64,000 bases of DNA, from the NCBI GenBank assembly GCA_013397795.1, contig VZTJ01004374.1:67674-131673 (forward strand), in the 5' to 3' direction. Position numbers and translations under genes: made by a program. Positions 50,031-62,339 of this stretch are shown one piece after another (position 1 is the stretch's first letter; each line of letters begins with the position of its first letter). This stretch comes from Orthonyx spaldingii. Lineage: Eukaryota > Chordata > Aves > Passeriformes > Orthonychidae. The notes beneath the pieces are model-generated. The model saw nothing but the letters and a program-made list of their open reading frames with translations, ran no database searches and had not been told where the DNA came from.

Positions 50031-50583
50031 GGAAGAAGAAAGGACCTTTGGCAATGCCACCCTCTCAAAGAGAATTGCCACTTAGATCCTTTGCTGTTGG
50101 ACAGCTTCTAGCTCTAGCGTGCCTCCATGCTTCCTGTGTGTAGAAACAGCATCAGCAGAAATGCCAAGAGCTGTGTCTTTATTGGGAGATTGTCCATCCA
50201 ACTCAGTGTTTGGGGATGATGCAAGGGAGTGGTACTGCCTCTCTTCTCCATAGAGAAAGAGTTGTAATCTGAGTTATGCCAGTTTTCTGAACACTTTGAG
50301 AGCCTCATCTCACCACAGAGATTGCTGGTTTCTCTGAAAAGCCCCAAAGACATTAATTTTAATTTATTTCAAGGTTTTTAATAATAATCGCGTATGTCTA
50401 GAAACACGAGCTGCTCACCTATATTTCACCCCAGACCAAAAGTTAGAGGCCAGGTTGTAAACACATGAAAAATAAGGCTGAAATAAGTTTAAGTTATGTT
50501 ATATAAGAGCCACTGACATTTGCTGTTACATGTGCAGGTATGTAAAAGCAATTTACTGCACACGCAGTCTGTGAGATAATCCA

Positions 50584-50587
<4 letters not shown>

Positions 50588-50617
<30 letters not shown>
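50588..50617. repeat. (GT)15 microsatellite
   Basis: Uninterrupted GT dinucleotides, likely polymorphic. Confidence 0.95.
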
Positions 50618-50619
<2 letters not shown>

Positions 50620-51822
50620 TCCTTCTCTGGAAAACTGCTTCAAAATAGATCCATCCCAATCTTTATTTCACTTTTTGGGTTACTTTTCAAGATCCTGGCT
50701 CACTGGTTTATTTTGGCTTGTATTTGTGCTCATTGTATTCCGAATAAAAAATGTAGAATTGCATGTTAAAGCATCCAGGTTTTTCTGGTTTTGAGTTGAA
50801 TTTGAGATGAGAACAAGTGGTAGAATTTGGATCAGATTCCCATTCAGAGCATTGTCTGCAGATCTTCAAAGCCTTGTTTAGTTTGGCCCATGTCTAGATA
50901 GTAGTCTGTAATAACACTTGTTTTGAGCTTGTAGCCATCATCTGTCTTGGACTCTCTAAACTGTGAAGCAGCTCATTCAGAATTTGAGTCAGGTTGTCCG
51001 AAAAGCTTTTACTTAATTATTTTTTTAATTAACAAGACACTTTCTAATTTCCTTCTTCTTCAGTTCTATGTTTTACTTGGAGTTGTGGTTGTTCCATTTT
51101 TTTAAACTTGCAGTGGGTGTGCTCATACAAAGAGAGTGCTGTAGAAGGAAAAATTGGTGTTACTCACCAGTTTGGGGGTGTGGAGTGAATACTAGAAGCC
51201 GTTCTTTATGTCTCCAAATCAAACCTGCTCCAGCACGGTCCAAACTCATCAGCATGAGGGTTTGGATCCCAGTTGAGGGGCTCCTCCTGTGGGTTGTGCT
51301 GAGCTGTTTAGCATAGTCCTTGTCCATCCAATAGAGACCAACCCAGGGTGTTACAGTAGCCCCAGGACAGCTGTGAATGCATGTATGAGATTATTATTGG
51401 CTTGCATTTATCAGTTGTAATGACCCGGGTCAGACAATTTATACCCTTTGCTTATCAGTTGACCTGAAATGCTCCAGCTGGTCACTGCTTGTCATGCAGT
51501 GTCCCATGTCCTCTCCACCTTGTCACTCATTTCAGCTTAGTTCTACTTGAATTCTTAAAGTGGCCTTTAAGGACATAACTGAACATGGCTCTAAATTGAG
51601 GTTTGCATCCCGCTTGTTAGCTGATAAAGAATTTCCCAGCTCAGAAATTCATGCCACATAATCATCTTAACTTATAACCATAAATACATACTCTTGAGAC
51701 AATGTATTCTTTGCATATTGATTAATGGACATGCTCTCTGTATGTTGTCCCTACTTCTGTGCAGTGATTAGAAAATACATGATTGACACTGGTGTGGAGA
51801 TCTCTCTTGTTTGCTGATGGGG

Positions 51823-51846
51823 ATATATATATTTTTTTTTTTTTTT
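51823..51846. repeat. (AT)n followed by T homopolymer
   Basis: Four AT units lead into a run of about 15 T. Confidence 0.85.
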
Positions 51847-52899
51847 AAAGCAACACAAAACTCCTTAATTCATACACCAAACTTGTTTAGTAAATTGCTA
51901 TACTGCAGAACCTTGTGCATCCTGCATGATTTTTTTCTTGTGTGTTTTTGATTGTTTTGGCTGTATCCTTTCAACTTTCAACCTTACACCTATTAACTAT
52001 TCTATCTGTGTAGATCCAACCTGGGAGGAAGTTCTTCAAATAAAAGTCCTTTAACAGCCCATCAAAAACAATGCCCATTTTATCCAACATATAACAGTCA
52101 AACAGGGAAGCACTGATAGTTTACATGCTTTAGACAAGTGTCTTGCATGCTGGTTTATTACGTGAAAAACAAAAGCCTAACTTCATGCAGGTGTTTTCTG
52201 TATGTTAGTGCTCTGTGGGTTTGATTTGACTAGTGTGCCATGCCCCACTGACAAGAGCAGGCAGGATGCAACCCTTGCCTCTAGAATTCATGCAGGAAAA
52301 TAGAATGGAGGAAAAAATATTAAGTGTGGAAAGTGAAATGATTTTTCTCTTCCCCCCTCCTTCCCAACGTCAGCTTTTTCAGCCAAGTATAATGCTCGTG
52401 CTAGATCAGACTTTAAACCCCTCATTTAGCCATCATTTGTGTTTCGGAAAACTATTATTTAACTATTATATGGAAAGCCAGCAGGATTATAATTTGAAAT
52501 AGAAATGCATGTTGGTTCCTTGGCTTTATAATGACATATTTATCTGCACCTCTAATGCTCTCATTGCCCAAGTCTGCACTTTTGGTTAATATGTTTGCTG
52601 ATGAACAATTGTTTTGCATCAAAATCGCACTAAAACAACAGCATTATGTCGCCTGTGTAATTTGTATTCTCTATACATACCCCTCCCCAATCGTTTTGCT
52701 AAAATCTGTTTGTGTTCAGCATGAAATGTGCAGTAATGGTGGTGTGCTCGTGCACATTACTATGTAGCTTCAGCACCGTTAGGTCCTTACTGACACCAGT
52801 CTGTAGGTTAAGAACACTTCAATTGGTCTAATTTGCAACCTGATCAGAAACACTGACCTGGTTAGTCTTTAACAATGAATGTGCCTAATGATAACTTGT

Positions 52900-53280
52900 A
52901 GGCACCCTTAGTGAAGGCAATGATGTGTATACAAGGAGTCATTTCCAGCTACGCCGCGTTAGGAGGTCTCGGGCTGCCTTATCTGGGATATCGCCTTGTC
53001 CTGCGCTTTTCTGCAGCGTGAGGCTTTGTCACCTCTAATGATACCTATCCGTCAAGCTGCATTGATTGAAATGAAGATAAATGGAACTGATACAAACAGG
53101 AGTTAGATGACTCATTTATATAATTAGGCTGTCGGAATATCTCACCACATTTTACTAATGTTAATTATATAGTCTTTTATATGGAAACTTCAGTTAATTT
53201 TGTTCTCCACAAAAGGAGAATACAGCCATTTATTAATTGTAAGGTGGCTCTTGGCTTTATAGAAGCCGTTTTCTAGAGGA
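52900..53280. promoter_or_regulatory. Candidate developmental enhancer block
   Basis: A short CpG-bearing part (about 52950-53020) adjoins a TAAT-rich part. Visible words are TTATCT at 52979-52984 and AGATAA at 53075-53080 (GATA type), TGATTGA at 53063-53069 (PBX type) and several TTAATT/TAATTA words. No reading frame is of interest. The texture is that of deeply conserved non-coding DNA. Conservation itself is not visible to me. Confidence 0.35.
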
Positions 53281-53620
53281 GAGGAGGTATGCTTACAGAA
53301 TTTCCTTTAAGCTGTCAAAAGCCTGAAATTGATAATAACTTAAAAGAATCTAAACTGTTAATAGTTTACATTTATAATTCATCTAATGTGATAGTTTATA
53401 ACATGAGAACCAAATATAGAGTATAATAAAAAAAGGTATTTATTGCAAATGGAAACATGCTGAATAATGGAACAATACTAATTGCAGTTTAAACACTTTT
53501 GATATAGCTATTTCTGAGAGGATGTTTCAGGCATAGGAGATGAGATATTCATCATAATAAGGATGCAAAAACCATTCAAAATATTTTCAGAAAGACAGAT
53601 AGAGGCTGTACATCTCTATG

Positions 53621-53655
53621 CCTCCCTTTTTCCCCCTTTTTTTTTTCCCCTCCCT
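53621..53655. repeat. Polypyrimidine tract
   Basis: A C/T-only run of about 35 bases with a T10 core. Confidence 0.85.
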
Positions 53656-53689
53656 GAAAATTCTGGGTTTTAGCTTCTGTCAGAATTGA

Positions 53690-53900
53690 TCACAGGAGTC
53701 AGTTTAATTGGGAAATTCATTTAAAATAGTTTCTAATTGGCATCAGAGAGTTGAAAGTTCAGTACAAAGGTGAGATCTAAGCCTTCTAATTAGATTGAAT
53801 GCAGGATGACTTAAAGAATAGTCTTGATAATTACAGAATTTAATGCAAAATTATATTTTAATGAAATATGGTGATTTTTTACAATGACAAGTCCTGTAAT
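53690..53900. promoter_or_regulatory. Candidate homeodomain-rich block
   Basis: TCTAATTAGA at 53785-53794 is a perfect palindrome carrying a TAATTA homeodomain site. Further TTTAATTGG, CTAATTGG and TGATAATTA words lie within 150 bp. The clustering suggests an enhancer. Confidence 0.3.
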
Positions 53901-54142
53901 TCTCGTTCAGTCTTTCATCTTACTTTTTAAAGAGCAGCTAAATTGTTTTGTGTGTCTGTGTATAAATTCCTTAAAACCTCACATAGTTTTATTAAAAACT
54001 AAGATTATTATCATTTTAGTTTTTCAGGATGAAGCTGATAGGTCTGCAATTTGGATGCAAAGCCTTATTCCAGGCATTCTGTATTTTCTCCACTCAAGTA
54101 TAATTTTCTCTTGCATAGAATTATATTATGAACTCAAGTTTT

Positions 54143-54190
54143 CCCCCCTCCCTTCACATTTTCCCCCCCAAGTCCCCCCACAACCCCCCC
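54143..54190 (-). other. G-quadruplex-capable tract
   Basis: Plus-strand C tracts at 54143-54148, 54150-54152, 54163-54169, 54174-54179 and 54184-54190 have spacers of 1, 10, 4 and 4 nt. Hence the minus strand has five G tracts of 3-7 and fits the quadruplex pattern. It lies inside an AT-rich enhancer-like region. Confidence 0.65.
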
Positions 54191-54499
54191 AAGTTGTTTG
54201 ATGCAGCTGAAATTGAAGGCTGAAGTAGAAGGGGCCACTTAAGTAGTGAAGGGTTTTTCTTTGTAAATAATAGATCAAGAGCACCGTAGCTGTATCTAAT
54301 GGCGCCGAATGCAGCCTCCGTTCCAAGGACAGCGTGGGGTTTAAAAAAACATAACCATAGTTCATCCCCCTCGCTAACCTGTGGTCAGTTGGGCTGTGCT
54401 GTTGGCCAGTCACATGTTTTAATTCATCAGACATGTTTTTTTTATAAACCTCCGATAATATCAACACATGAATAGCAGGGATGATCGCTGGGATTTCCG

Positions 54500-54700
54500 G
54501 ACTGAAATGACGAGGGAAAATAAAATAGAAGGGGTATTTTGTAAAATCTGTTTCTTCTTTTCAAGCCTAGGGGTTTACCTGAGCACCGATCAACTTTTCA
54601 TATAAGCAGCAGAGTTAAGCTGTGCTTTCACAGAAGCTGAGCTAGCTGCTCTCCAGATTTCTTCTCCTTCATATATTTTAAGCTGATAAAAATATTTCAA
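54500..54700. promoter_or_regulatory. Candidate conserved non-coding block
   Basis: Repeat-free complex sequence with the overlapping words GAGCTAGCTGCTC near 54640-54652 and several TTTCATATA and AAATA words. Only its texture supports the call. Confidence 0.2.
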
Positions 54701-56030
54701 AATAGGCACCTGCTTCTTTTAGTTAAACTTGAACTTGTTTAAATAGGGGAAAAGAAGCTTATGCCTGACATGCAGGACAGTATTTAAGGTTTTAGGAGAA
54801 ATCATTTAGTGCTTCTTGATATTTCGGAGAAAGTATTTTACGCTTAACAGTTACTACCCTTTTCTTTCTCTTTAGTCAAATTTCCTCATCTTTATTCTGA
54901 CAAGTGGATGCAATTTCAATATCAAGATAAATAGCAACATTATTGGCAAAATCAGTCAATTCTTCTCAGACATACAAAAAAGACAAAACCATGTTCCCTG
55001 CCTGTGGTCCAGGAGACTTGATTGAATGCAGTCAGAGACTCTGAAGTCCTTTCTCAAGCAAAACTCAAAGCTCCCATTAACAGTTGATTACTAGGATTGG
55101 GCCCTAACTTGAAAAGGCAGATTCCTAAAAATTTCAAATGCAAAACAACATAAAAAAAGCTGTCGCAGGACAAATTCATTCTGTTTTACACTCCCTTCTG
55201 TGCTTTAAGTGTCTGTTCCTTGAATGACACTTTGCTTGTAAAATAATTCATCTTTCTTGTGCCACTCACTTCTTTGCTTTATGATATCTTGTAAAATCAA
55301 AAGAAGCACTTTCTCTGGTGTTTTCTTGCAGGTTTTGCATTCAAAACCAAACACAAATAGTCGCTGAGAAATTTTGCATAATTATCTTCTGAAGATTTAT
55401 AGTTTGCCTGGAATTTTCTTTTAATATTTTACATATTATTGTTGTTAAATACAGACTGTTTCATTGTGTGTTTCAATCTGATTCACTTTTGTTTTAAACA
55501 ATTTTGCTTTCTGACTAATAACTCACTTGTCTAAACCAAAAAAATCTTCTAAGCACAGGTTAGACATCTGCTGTAAATGATAGGAGATGAAACGTAAGCT
55601 GCGCTTCACCTTCATTCTAATCAGCATTGGCAAGGGTTGTGGCAAACAGTAAAATGTCCAAAATGAAATTTTTAAAAGAAAAAAGAAAAGCAGGCAGATT
55701 CTCCATCAGTCATCAGTGTCTCACAATTATTTTTTCTCTTCTCCTGTAAAATAATTGTACAAGTTTTCCAAGCGCCAGTTGCCTCTGTTTCATGTCCAGC
55801 ATCCCCCCAAGTGCGGCTGAGCTGAGACGCTCATTCTGCGCCGGGTCCGCTTCTGTGCGCGGGTAGGAAAACACTGCGAGAGACACGGAGGCACCTCTTC
55901 AAACCTCCCAGGAGTTCCCCTCCTGTTTTTCCTCCCCTCTGTCTTCTCTAGTTTGTTTCCATGTAGCAACAAAAATTACAGAAATCCATTCAATGTAACC
56001 TTTTTTTTCTTCCCCCTTTTCACCTTCCAG
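54701..56030. other. Non-coding stretch, mostly AT-rich
   Basis: No gene. A strong-looking acceptor (TTTTCTTTCTCTTTAG, ending 54875) and another (GTGTTTTCTTGCAG, ending 55332) have no partner donor I trust. A small CpG-bearing patch lies at 55805-55890. Confidence 0.5.
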
Positions 56031-56187
56031 CTGCTTACCAGAGAGATCAGTTGTGGAAAAGCCAAAATCCCAGAATATGATGAGCCCATTAAATTAGATG
56101 ATTCCTACAATTTGTTTCCTTGCCAGTTCTCAGCTTTCTGTTTTTTTGCTTTCTTAGCCAGTGCTGGGGGAAAAAAAAAAAAAAAAG
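56031..56187 (+). other. Strong acceptor followed by a short open frame
   Basis: A long polypyrimidine tract (about 56000-56025) ends in CACCTTCCAG at about 56030. The following frame is open and encodes a plausible-looking peptide (LLTREISCGKAKIPEYDEPI and on). The only downstream donor candidate, AAG|GTGACT, lies after a 16-A run at 56171-56186, so a genuine exon is unlikely. More probably a chance acceptor inside conserved non-coding DNA. I recognise no protein family. Confidence 0.12.
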
Positions 56188-57399
56188 GTGACTTGAAAGC
56201 TAATAGATACCCCAGCCATCAATTGCCGAGACATTTTGTCTTTTGTGACATTGAGGAAAAGACAAGGAAGGGAATGGAAGCAACCAGAAAAATGTCAAAA
56301 GATCAAAAAATCAATGGGCTGAAGGAATGTGATCTGTTTATCGGGGTGTAGCTGCTCTTTCTGTTTGCATTAAGTCCGAGTGAGTGTCTTTGGTCACCAC
56401 TAAACTTGCTTTTATTCACTCCCTAGGAGATGTAATACAAGCATGAAACGGTGGCTCACAAAGCAGGCGCAGCAGCAAAGCAAATAAATAAATAAATAAA
56501 GCAAGCCAGGGCTTCTTTAAAGACCACAAAACCAGGTTTATTGCCTTACGATTCTTTTTTACCTCATATTAAACATGCTTACCTTTCTCTTGAAACCTGT
56601 TGCTGAGCACAGCAAATGGACCATGTTGTGTTGACACGGGTGTCTTGTTTCTCTGTTACCGGGAGGTTATTTTTATGTATTTATTTTTGAAAATGTCAAT
56701 AAAATGAAAAGAGGGCGAGAGTTCAGTGAGCGGAAGTTCTGGCAGCTGATTGAATGCATGTTCTTGGTGCTTGACAGTTCACGTCAAGTCTTTGGTTGGA
56801 CTTTCCCGTTGCTTTCCCGGGCAGGGAGTTGGATTTGTTTTCTCTGAAACATGAAAAGAGTTGGGCGAATGCAAATGCGAGGCAGCTCTGGCGCTCGCCT
56901 TTCCCCTGCACGCTGATAATGTAGTGCTTGCTGGGGTTTTAAAAGTCACTGGATATTGCATAGCTCATAAATTCTTCACAACCATGGATGGAAGGGGGGG
57001 AGATGTGTGTGCATGTACCGGGAGAGCGCGCGCATGTGTGTGTGTAAGTGCTGTCCCAGCCTATGAGAACTGATGGAGCAGACAAGGCAGTGCTACAATC
57101 TGTTGGACAAATTTTTTCTCACCCCTTGTAGTTGTTATGTGATAGGAAGTATGGCAAGGGCTGCATATTTTATAAACTTTCTATTAAAGTTGTGGCATGT
57201 TATCATAAAACTGAATTGCGATACTTTGTATTACACTCTGGGATTGAGAGATAGACATAGGATTAAAAAAACAATTTCTAGGCATTTCTAGATGATAAAT
57301 TTAATTTTCTTTGCTATTTGGAGGTCTTCTTTGAAAATGCAATTGTAATGAACGCATTCAGAACTGGAGAATAGATTTACCCTTGGCTTCAAATAGTTG
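56188..57399. other. Non-coding stretch with a POU octamer
   Basis: No gene. A perfect octamer ATGCAAAT lies at 56869-56876 in a small CpG-bearing patch. A GC/TG alternating run (GCGCGCGCATGTGTGTGTG) is near 57025-57045. Confidence 0.5.
56482..56500. repeat. (AAAT)n microsatellite
   Basis: About four to five AAAT/ATAA units after CAAAG. Confidence 0.85.
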
Positions 57400-57660
57400 A
57401 CGTTATCAGGCTCTGTCATTCGTTCCTTCCTATTTTCGGGCTGCTAATTGATGTTTTTGATGTCAGCAAGAAAATTGAAGAAAATGTCATGTGTGAACCA
57501 GTGCGGAAGTTAATAAGATTGACTTCGTTGACAGAATTTACAATGAGCACAGAGACCGCATAATGGGACCGCTGCGAATTCGTGTGCTCTCTTTGGAGTC
57601 AAAATTGACACCTCACGCTAGGCCAGCGGTCGATAGGAAAGATGCAACATTTGGGAAGGT
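57400..57660. promoter_or_regulatory. Candidate conserved non-coding block
   Basis: A homeodomain-type TAATTG at 57445-57450, two GATGT words, and scattered CpGs retained in AT-rich DNA (for example near 57566-57633). The segment is repeat-free and complex up to the pyrimidine tract that follows. Composition-based inference. Confidence 0.3.
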
Positions 57661-57671
57661 TCCTAATCTCA

Positions 57672-57733
57672 TTTTTTTTTCCCTCTTCCCTTTTTTCTCC
57701 TCTCCTTCTTTCTTTCTTTTCCTCCCTCCTCTA
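57672..57733. repeat. 62-bp near-pure polypyrimidine tract
   Basis: The plus strand is almost only C and T (T9 then CCCTCTTCCC and CTTTCTTTCTTTT units). Such homopurine-homopyrimidine tracts can adopt triplex DNA when they contain mirror symmetry. Mirror symmetry here is partial. Confidence 0.8.
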
Positions 57734-58139
57734 TTACCTTTTGGTCTATGGAGCTTATCTAGTTGCAGAAGCAGCTGTTTATCCAGAGGGCTACTGCTTT
57801 GGACCAAGCCAGAGCCTTGGTTCAATCTCTCAGCGCTCCACAACAATGCTCATTTTTTATGCTGTTTTGAGTCTGAAAGCAAAAGAGTCTTGAAAAGGTT
57901 AGATTAAGATGTGTTTTAAGGAAAGCTGTACTAATATTGGACAGGGTCATTGCATATGCTTGGGCTATGTGCAATAAAGCTGAAACGTAAATCCCCTCCA
58001 TATAAAGGAAGGAAGCTGTGGGACACCTACCTGGGCGTTAAGCATAACAGAAGACTACAGCTAAGCATTACTCTTCCTCTGGGCTCCAGTGCGTGTGCAT
58101 CTATGTGAGCATGTATGCCTGCATGTGCAATCTCCAAAA
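57734..58139. other. Non-coding stretch, nothing recognised
   Basis: Short open frames only. No recognisable motif cluster. Confidence 0.5.
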
Positions 58140-58690
58140 CTTCTGACTCTCGCTGAGGTGGTTTTTTCCCCCTTTTTTTCCTTGGATAAAACGGGAATTC
58201 AAACTTTTTTCAAAGTAGCAAAAGGCTTCACTGTAATAGTTTAATTTTCCAGTAATATGACAAAGTTTATTGGATTTGTGTGTATAATTATGGAATGGAT
58301 TAGCCGAGTTTGGTTCAGTGAATCTGATTATTTTGTGGCCTTTAGGGAAATGCGCTAAAACCCTAATATGTCCACTACCCCCAAGCGGTCTCTTTTTGAA
58401 GGCACCGCACAAAATGTGGTCTCTACTAGCGTTCAGCCTCCAAGGATCTTCAGTGAGAGACATTATTCTTGGAATATCCAATTAATTCCACGGGCAGTGA
58501 TCAGTTAGCGCTTCTTCTTCCTTTCTCGCCATTTGAAATGCTAACACAATGAATATTTTCTCATTGGTCTGCGTCCCTCGGCTAAGCTGTTGCCGCGGGC
58601 TGAGAATTTCATCGACTGATGAGACCAGAGGCTGCGCCGATAAAAGGTTACAGTACGTGATTTGCATGCCAAGTGGGGTTTGGTTTCATG
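58140..58690. promoter_or_regulatory. Candidate developmental enhancer block
   Basis: About 550 bp of repeat-free complex sequence. Its right part (58570-58640) retains CpGs (TGCCGCGGGCTG, GCTGCGCCGATAAAAGG). Visible words are CCAATTAATTCC at 58478-58489 (homeodomain type) and a perfect octamer ATTTGCAT at 58660-58667 (POU, minus orientation). A 126-codon frame (58101-58481, minus) crosses it but resembles no protein. This is the most enhancer-like segment in the window by eye. Confidence 0.4.
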
Positions 58691-59359
58691 AACTTAAAAG
58701 TTCTTTAACTTTTATTTGACTTTTTTCTTTTGTACATAGATGAGGGTTGTTGAAAAAATTTTTCCCCAAATTTTCTGGTTTGTTTCCCAAAAAAATCACT
58801 GAAATTAGCAATTAGTCCACATTACAGTTTTGGTTTGGACCCTCTTAAGCTAACAGGTATGAAACGTGAAATCTTTTCTACAAATGAAACAAAACTAAAT
58901 GTATGTTCCAACAATCAACAAAATTTTAAGTTTATAAAAAGGCTTAAAAATTGTGTGAAGTTTCCAAACAGATCTTGCCAAGTGCAGTGTTACTGTTTTC
59001 TCTTACAGCACAGTGTGAGAGTATCTTTTTAACTAGGCTTTAAGTCCTTCAGCAAATGCAGTACATTCTGTGAGGCATAACAGAGTGAAAGTAATATATT
59101 TAGTTTTTGTATGTATTAAAAGAGGGAAATCTCCATGTCTTTTGAGTGATGGGAATGGAAGCCATGGGTTAAAACGACACTAGCAAGTTCCTGGAGAGTG
59201 ATTAAGACAGATTGTTTGGCACTGTTATTCAATGGTAAGTTGGTGGAAGTTCTTGAAGTATTAATTATGTTCCATCAAGCACGAGCAAATATTCCAACAG
59301 CAAAACAAGGAAGCTGTTATCTTTGCCTTCGACACAGCATTTTGCACAATTGCCTGTGC
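58691..59359. other. Non-coding stretch, AT-rich
   Basis: No recognisable element. Short A and T runs and frames below 66 codons only. Confidence 0.55.
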
Positions 59360-59560
59360 AATTCATTCGTAAATGTTGGCCATGTCAGCTGAGAGACGGT
59401 TCCAGGACTGAATGATGCCGTGATCCTAGGATAAATAAGCCGATTCAGGAAGTTTTAGAGGTAAACTAAATTGAAACAAAGCAACTACCACGCATCAAAT
59501 GCAGGCTTTCATGATTCAGCGAGGGTGAAGGAGGGTGGTGCTGAAATAAAGCCACGCACA
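59360..59560. promoter_or_regulatory. Candidate conserved non-coding block
   Basis: Complex repeat-free sequence with retained CpGs and words such as GATCCTAGGATAAATAA (59421-59437). The support is texture only. Confidence 0.22.
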
Positions 59561-59939
59561 GAAGGTCTACACTCTGTGTTGTTCTTGACTTGCAGAATGT
59601 CTTAGATGTACGTTGTAAGCCGTTGACAAACTTTGTTGCTGTAGAGATGTGACGGATGTATTTTCTGATCTGAGAAGTATTTGGGGGATAGAGATAATTT
59701 TTTTTTCATCCTCTTTTCCCTCTATCTCCTCTCCCCCCCCGCCAAAAAAGAGCATCAGCTTTCTGCGCTATTCTAATCTTAGAGGCTGGATAATACGGTT
59801 GGAGATTTGACATATTCCTACTGAATAAAAATCAGGAGACCCTTACCAAAATTGTAAGCAAAAGGGACTGGCAGAACTAGGTACAGAGCGGGGTGGGTTT
59901 TTTTTTTTTCTCCCCTTCCTTTCGCTAGCTGTCTAGGAG

Positions 59940-60080
59940 GAGTAAAGCAGGTGGCTCCCCGTGGCTGACTTTTCATGACAACATGCCATTAGAAATTGCG
60001 GTCCTGTTGATCAATCCACTCGACATGACAGCTTTGCCGCAAGGCCTGGCTCTTTGAGCACCAGCGCTCTGGCTTTTCCC
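59940..60080. promoter_or_regulatory. Candidate conserved non-coding block
   Basis: A short CpG-retaining segment containing TGATCAATCCACTCGACATG and a near-palindromic CACCAGCGCTCTGGC (60060-60074). It lies between homopolymer-rich flanks. The support is texture only. Confidence 0.22.
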
Positions 60081-61499
60081 TCCTTTTTTCCTGCACTAAT
60101 TGGTGAAAGTTTTTACTGTGCTTGTGGCATAGGAAATTCTTTTGAACATTGTCACAATCAAGTGTTGACTTCTTTAGAATTGCAAGTAGGTTAAGTGAGT
60201 ATCAACATTAAAAAAAAAAAATCCACAAAAGGTATTACTATCAAAATTTATTAAAGTAAAATTGGGAAAACACACTGATTGAATTATAAAAAAAAAAAAT
60301 TATTCCAAGGAATCAATTAAAATATTGTTCCTTTTCAACTTTGTACAGCCAAAGATGCTACCATATTTGCGTCTCAAAAAGTGGAAAGGAAGAGACAAAT
60401 TTAGAGTTCTTATTTTCTTTCTTGGTTAGTTGCAGGCACAGAACCGAGCAACATCTCTCAGCTTAAATGTGAACAAATGACTGCATCTTAGTACTTGGAA
60501 ATTTAATAGGTAGTGGATTTTTCAGGTGATTTAAGATCCTTTAAAACATTATGCACTAAATAAGATATCTTAGCAAATTCTGTTTCTCAAAAAGCAGAAA
60601 AGAAAAAACCTGTAAGTGAAGTGTTCAGGAGAAGGAGGAGGATAGCTGTGTGTTCACGCATAGCCCGGGTAAGGTATCTGAGCCATTTGTGTGATTCTTC
60701 CATCCAAAATGCAGTCAGGAAACTTCTGTAATAGATTTTGTGAGAAACTCTCTCAGCTGAAAAATCAGATTATTGATGTTTTCAGATAAAAGTTTATTTA
60801 AACATTAAATACTTGTTGACAAATTCAGGTGAAAAATTAAAAGATGTTTATAAAATATTATTATCAATGAGGAAAATAATCAATATCTATTACCGTAAAA
60901 TATGGTGCTTGTGTTTAAAATGTACATTTTAATTTTCACAGATCGAATTTTTTTTTCCTTAGCTTTGCAGGTTTCTGTATGTTCATCCCTAAACATGAAA
61001 TCTCTTTTTACTGTTCATAAATGTAGAAAGACCTTATTATTAGTTGACGTAATTTCAGAGATTCAGGTGTTTTTAAAACAATCTGTGCAACTGCACTGCA
61101 AGGATTTGTACAATGAACATGGGAAAGAAATCGGGAGAGAACAAGTGACAAACGAGAAAAAGGAATATCTAAAGCATGGAAGTGGCTTTTCTTTAATAAT
61201 GCATACATAGCAATAGGGGACTTTGGATAGAATTCTTTCAGCTCTCTTAAACCAAATCTAAGCTTAATTTATAATAAATAATTATCGTTTTAGCAGCAAA
61301 ATGAGACCCTGTGAAGCTGAGAGGAGAAAGGCAGCAATACAGTTTTAAAAGCTGGACATGCTCACAGTTTCTGTTGCAAGTGTAATAGCTACGACTGTTT
61401 TTGGTTTTTTTTTTAGATCAGACATTGACACTGAAAGAAGCATAAATTCATATAATTAATTTTGCTATTGTAAAAATCATTTGCTAAAATTTGCATTAT
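60081..61499. other. AT-rich non-coding stretch
   Basis: A runs at about 60210-60221 and 60288-60299. A perfect octamer ATTTGCAT is at 61489-61496. A strong-looking acceptor (TTTTTTCCTTAGCTTTGCAG) ends at about 60969, followed by an open frame to 61210 without a recognised family or clear donor. Confidence 0.5.
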
Positions 61500-61830
61500 T
61501 AACATTATCAAGTCGCTGGTTGGTGAGACATCAGACATGACGAGTGAGAAGGGCAGCTTAGGGAGAATTGGGCTTTAAACCCTCAGCAGATCGGAGTTAG
61601 GATCAAAGGCGCTTGTTTTATGTGGCTGTGTGACACTTTGAAGTCTTGACTGCACCTACAGCACTCATTTCATCAGGTTCACTGGTGTCTTAATAGCAGA
61701 TCAATAAGTTTCAAAGTCGGAGAGTTAATTTGATACTAGTGCTGATGTGGTCGTGCTGGGGAAGCAGAGAGAGGCAGGCAGAGAAAGCAAGCCTATTAAC
61801 CGGTCCTGATAGGGAGAGGTGTGTGCCGAT
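61500..61830. promoter_or_regulatory. Candidate conserved non-coding block
   Basis: Repeat-free sequence with a TCF-like ATCAAAGGCGC near 61602-61612 and GC-bearing words in AT-rich surroundings. Inferred from texture. Confidence 0.25.
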
Positions 61831-62134
61831 GCTGATGGGTACCTGTAAAAACCCAAACTGTAAATATTGACCTTAAATATGAAAGCTCCACATACTAAAG
61901 GCATGGAGTTGTTTACATTGCTGAAATAGATTGTATGCAAGACAGGCTGCTGTGCTAGCACTGTTCTTCAGCCAAGCAGTGCGAAGTTGTAAGAAAGTTC
62001 CCCCAGTAATGAGAATAAATGCACACTCCTAAGCCCCTAAAGCATCGCATCCCTTGGTGTTATTTCACCTCATCAAGCTGCCTACCTCTGCCCCACCCCA
62101 AGTAAAAATAAAGACATACATGTAGGGGGGGAAA

Positions 62135-62156
62135 GGGAGAGAGAGAGAGAGAGAGG
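62135..62156. repeat. (GA)n microsatellite
   Basis: About nine GA units after GGGGGGGAAAG. Confidence 0.9.
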
Positions 62157-62339
62157 AAAAACACAGTGGGCAACACGTTATAATAGCTGTTCATTTTTTT
62201 TTCTCATCCTTTGCCAGCTTGTTTGCTTTCCTGCTGTAATGCAAATAGTTCACAAGAAAATGGATGTATTTTAGATGAAGTGGGGTCAGTGACACTTTGT
62301 TTTCCTACCGGGAATATTTAAATATAAATCTAAATATTA

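Larger units (their letters stand above)
50031..52899. other. Non-coding stretch, nothing recognised
   Basis: AT-rich, with open frames of at most about 89 codons. Contains a (GT)n run and a TA/T run, listed separately. Confidence 0.6.
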
